Source: PNMQ01 sp964478775 (GTDB taxonomy: Bacteria; Pseudomonadota; Alphaproteobacteria; Paracaedibacterales; CAIOTO01). From it: a stretch of 8,948 bases of DNA. The position numbers and the translations under genes are program-made. Numbering within the stretch: position 1 is the first letter of the stretch; each line of letters starts with the position of its first letter. The notes under the pieces are model-generated. The model made no database searches. It saw only the letters and a program-made list of their open reading frames with translations, and was not told the origin of the DNA. Below, in pieces: positions 7,631 through 8,948 of this stretch. The stretch is from assembly GCA_964478775.1 (NCBI GenBank), contig CAYZJC010000040.1:1-8948 (forward strand), in the 5' to 3' direction.

Positions 7631-8598
7631 TCGCGCCTCCTAAAAATGAGATAGCCATAGTTCATTGAGCCTTCAATGATTTCACGCATCGAATGACGGG
7701 GATGAATAAAGTCTGACCTTCCAATGGGTGGGCATTTATTTGTAGCAGCAACAGGGTTGAGCATTTGAAGTTTATACATTGACTTTGCAATGATGGGGCA
7801 AGGCAAAGATTTGCAAGGGTTGCCGTAGTATCTGTTTAAAAGACCAAGTCTGTGTAAATGCGCCATGAACTTTGTCACAGTTAATTCTGTTGCTTGCACA
7901 CCTGAAATATGCGTTGGGATTGACCCTGTGAAAGGGTAAACAGACCCATGACACCCAGCACACCAAAACATCGACTCAATCCCAAAACCAAATGATGCCT
8001 TTGCACAATCTACTGAACACGCAAGCTGTGCAATGGGATTTCCAAACAAAATCGCTTCTGGGTTCAAAATTAACGCCATTTCATCATGATTCCATAAAGG
8101 GTCAATTTCCGTCATAAAGGCAATATCAAGCTTTGCATTGTCAAAGCACAGCATGTCTGTAAACAATTCAAACAAAGCAAAAACTGGAAACACATACCAA
8201 TGCACATGAAAGAAACTATTTTTAATCCCCCCTTCCCCTTGCGTCAAATTAACGGTGCCTCTACTCTTTGGGTTGGTATTATCATCTCTTCCCAAAGTCA
8301 TTCCACCTAAATTAACCAAACAAAAGGGAACACGTGTGACATCTACCATACGAACAGGTTCAAAATAAGAAACAACAATACCAGGGGTTGGTTGCCCAAA
8401 AGGTGGCTTTGGGCAAAGGCACAAACTTCTTTTATTTCCATTAGCTTCTTCACCGCTACTGCTCAACTTTACGCCGCCCACACGAATGGGGAACATACAT
8501 TCCCAGCAAATGTCTGAAATGATATTGGGAAATTTTCCTGTGCATTCTGGCATGGCCACTTGCACCCACATTAAACAAAGGAGAATATATTTCGTCAT
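7615..8598 (-). CDS. traU: F-type conjugal pilus assembly / DNA transfer protein TraU
   Basis: This is a 327-residue exported protein (F TraU is 330). TraU is a periplasmic protein required mainly for DNA transfer and mating-pair stabilisation; F traU mutants still make some pili. The signal peptide covers about residues 1-15. Similarity to F TraU runs end to end: GKFPNIISDICWECMFPI (21-38), YFEPVRMVDVTR (78-89), FHVHWYVFP (130-138), DIAFMTEIDPLW (158-169), ILNPEAILFGNPIAQ (177-191), FWCAGCHGSVYPF (211-223), and the terminal NYGYLIFRRRECCFF (313-327). Sixteen cysteines remain after the signal peptide, among them CWEC (31-34), CLC (60-62), CAGC (213-216) and the final CC. This implies many disulfide bonds and dependence on an isomerase such as TraF. 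The ATG overlaps the traW stop (ATGA at 8598-8595) with GGAG upstream inside traW; the TAA stop lies 16 bases inside trbC. Confidence 0.96.
   Translation of the reverse strand: MTKYILLCLMWVQVAMPECTGKFPNIISDICWECMFPIRVGGVKLSSSGEEANGNKRSLCLCPKPPFGQPTPGIVVSYFEPVRMVDVTRVPFCLVNLGGMTLGRDDNTNPKSRGTVNLTQGEGGIKNSFFHVHWYVFPVFALFELFTDMLCFDNAKLDIAFMTEIDPLWNHDEMALILNPEAILFGNPIAQLACSVDCAKASFGFGIESMFWCAGCHGSVYPFTGSIPTHISGVQATELTVTKFMAHLHRLGLLNRYYGNPCKSLPCPIIAKSMYKLQMLNPVAATNKCPPIGRSDFIHPRHSMREIIEGSMNYGYLIFRRRECCFF
7636..7641 (-). promoter_or_regulatory. consensus ribosome binding site of trbC
   Basis: The minus strand reads AGGAGG with five bases before the trbC ATG at 7630. It lies inside the 3' end of traU. 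It is the only perfect Shine-Dalgarno sequence I found among the seven tra/trb genes and fixes the trbC start. It suggests that trbC can be initiated independently of translation coming from traU. Confidence 0.8.
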
Positions 8599-8903
8599 GG
8601 CCTAAACTCCGTCACTTTTAAAAACCGATCAGTTTTACGCACCTGTTCAATTTTTGCTGGTACATGGGAAATTCCAAACTTTTTGGTTAAAGCACCGCCT
8701 TGATCAAAGTAAATAGACATGCCCAATTTTTCGTTAAGTTCAATTGGCTTTCCTGCAATCAATACAATTGAAAAATCTTTTGCATAAGAATTAATGAGTT
8801 TGAGTTGCTCAAGATCTTCCCCATCAATGAACAACAAGCCTTTTGAAAGATGAACAGTATTCAACGGATTAATGCGATCTCCCTGTTTGGCTAAAAGTAA
8901 CCG
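8595..8903 (-). pseudogene. traW: TraW, C-terminal half; reading frame broken at the 5' side
   Basis: The 102 codons read here are the C-terminal half of TraW (F TraW is 210 residues), a periplasmic protein needed for F-pilus assembly that works with TrbC. Residues after the stop read RLLLAKQGDRINPLNTV, then LLFIDGEDLEQ, SIVLIAGKP, IYFDQGGALTKKFGI, SHVPAKIEQ and DRFLKVTEF. These correspond to F TraW stretches ARQGEVMNPL, LYFINGDDPAQ, KIILVQGS, VYFDQNGVLCQRLGI, DQVPARVSA and DRFLKVEF. The frame is closed by TGA at 8904-8906, just where the family continues upstream. The other two minus frames also stop nearby (TAG 8891-8893, TAA 8923-8925), so no single frame can encode a full TraW here. The only start within the frame is a TTG at 8864 that would give 89 residues without a signal peptide. 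Either this is a true frameshift or nonsense mutation, or a sequence error. The tail overlaps the traU ATG and may still serve traU translation. Confidence 0.8.
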
Positions 8904-8948
8904 TCAACACAACCCCATCTTTTTAAAAAACTGGAAATGTGTCATGTT

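Noticed and set aside
8595..8864. An intact 89-residue gene starting at TTG 8864
   Set aside because: Family similarity continues upstream of the TTG (AKQGDRINP), and the product would lack a signal peptide, so it is better read as a fragment of traW.
8904..8906. TGA read as tryptophan (altered genetic code)
   Set aside because: TGA serves as the natural stop of traW and trbC at well-placed ATGA junctions, so recoding is not supported.

Overview
The window carries the distal, mating-pair-stabilisation half of an F-type (MPF-F) conjugative type IV secretion operon. All seven tra/trb genes lie on the minus strand. Read 5'->3' on that strand from the right edge, the order is traW (broken at its 5' end), traU, trbC, traN, traF, traH, traG. 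This is the gene order of the F plasmid transfer region, with the small F-specific accessory genes (trbE, trbA, traQ, trbB, trbJ, trbF) absent. The genes are packed with overlaps or gaps of 2-4 bases: two ATGA stop/start junctions, overlaps of 16 and 23 bases, and gaps of 2 and 4 bases. This points to one polycistronic, translationally coupled mRNA whose promoter lies beyond the right edge.

Layout: bases 1-119 hold the possible tail of an upstream plus-strand gene and a candidate promoter/RBS. Bases 120-380 hold a small plus-strand membrane protein of unknown function, convergent with traG. Bases 389-3220 are traG, 3225-4652 traH, 4655-5434 traF, 5412-7019 traN, 7016-7630 trbC, 7615-8598 traU, and 8595-8903 the C-terminal part of traW. 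There is no RNA gene, CRISPR array, insertion sequence or long repeat that I could see.

How the genes work together (family knowledge): TraW, TraU, TrbC, TraF and TraH are exported periplasmic or outer-membrane-associated proteins that build and retract the F-type pilus. TraN is the outer-membrane mating-pair-stabilisation adhesin. TraG is the inner-membrane protein whose N-terminal half acts in pilus assembly and whose C-terminal half acts in mating-pair stabilisation. TraU and TraN are rich in cysteine, and TraF keeps a CPYC thioredoxin motif, so the cluster seems to bring its own disulfide chemistry.

Organism: the DNA is AT-rich (around 40% GC by eye) and the proteins are Gram-negative secretion components. 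The compact F-like order without accessory genes resembles the tra clusters of intracellular or amoeba-associated Proteobacteria (Rickettsiales, Holosporales, Legionella and similar). That assignment is inference; no gene here fixes the taxon. The stop codons in all three minus-strand frames at the 5' end of traW suggest that this copy may be decaying.
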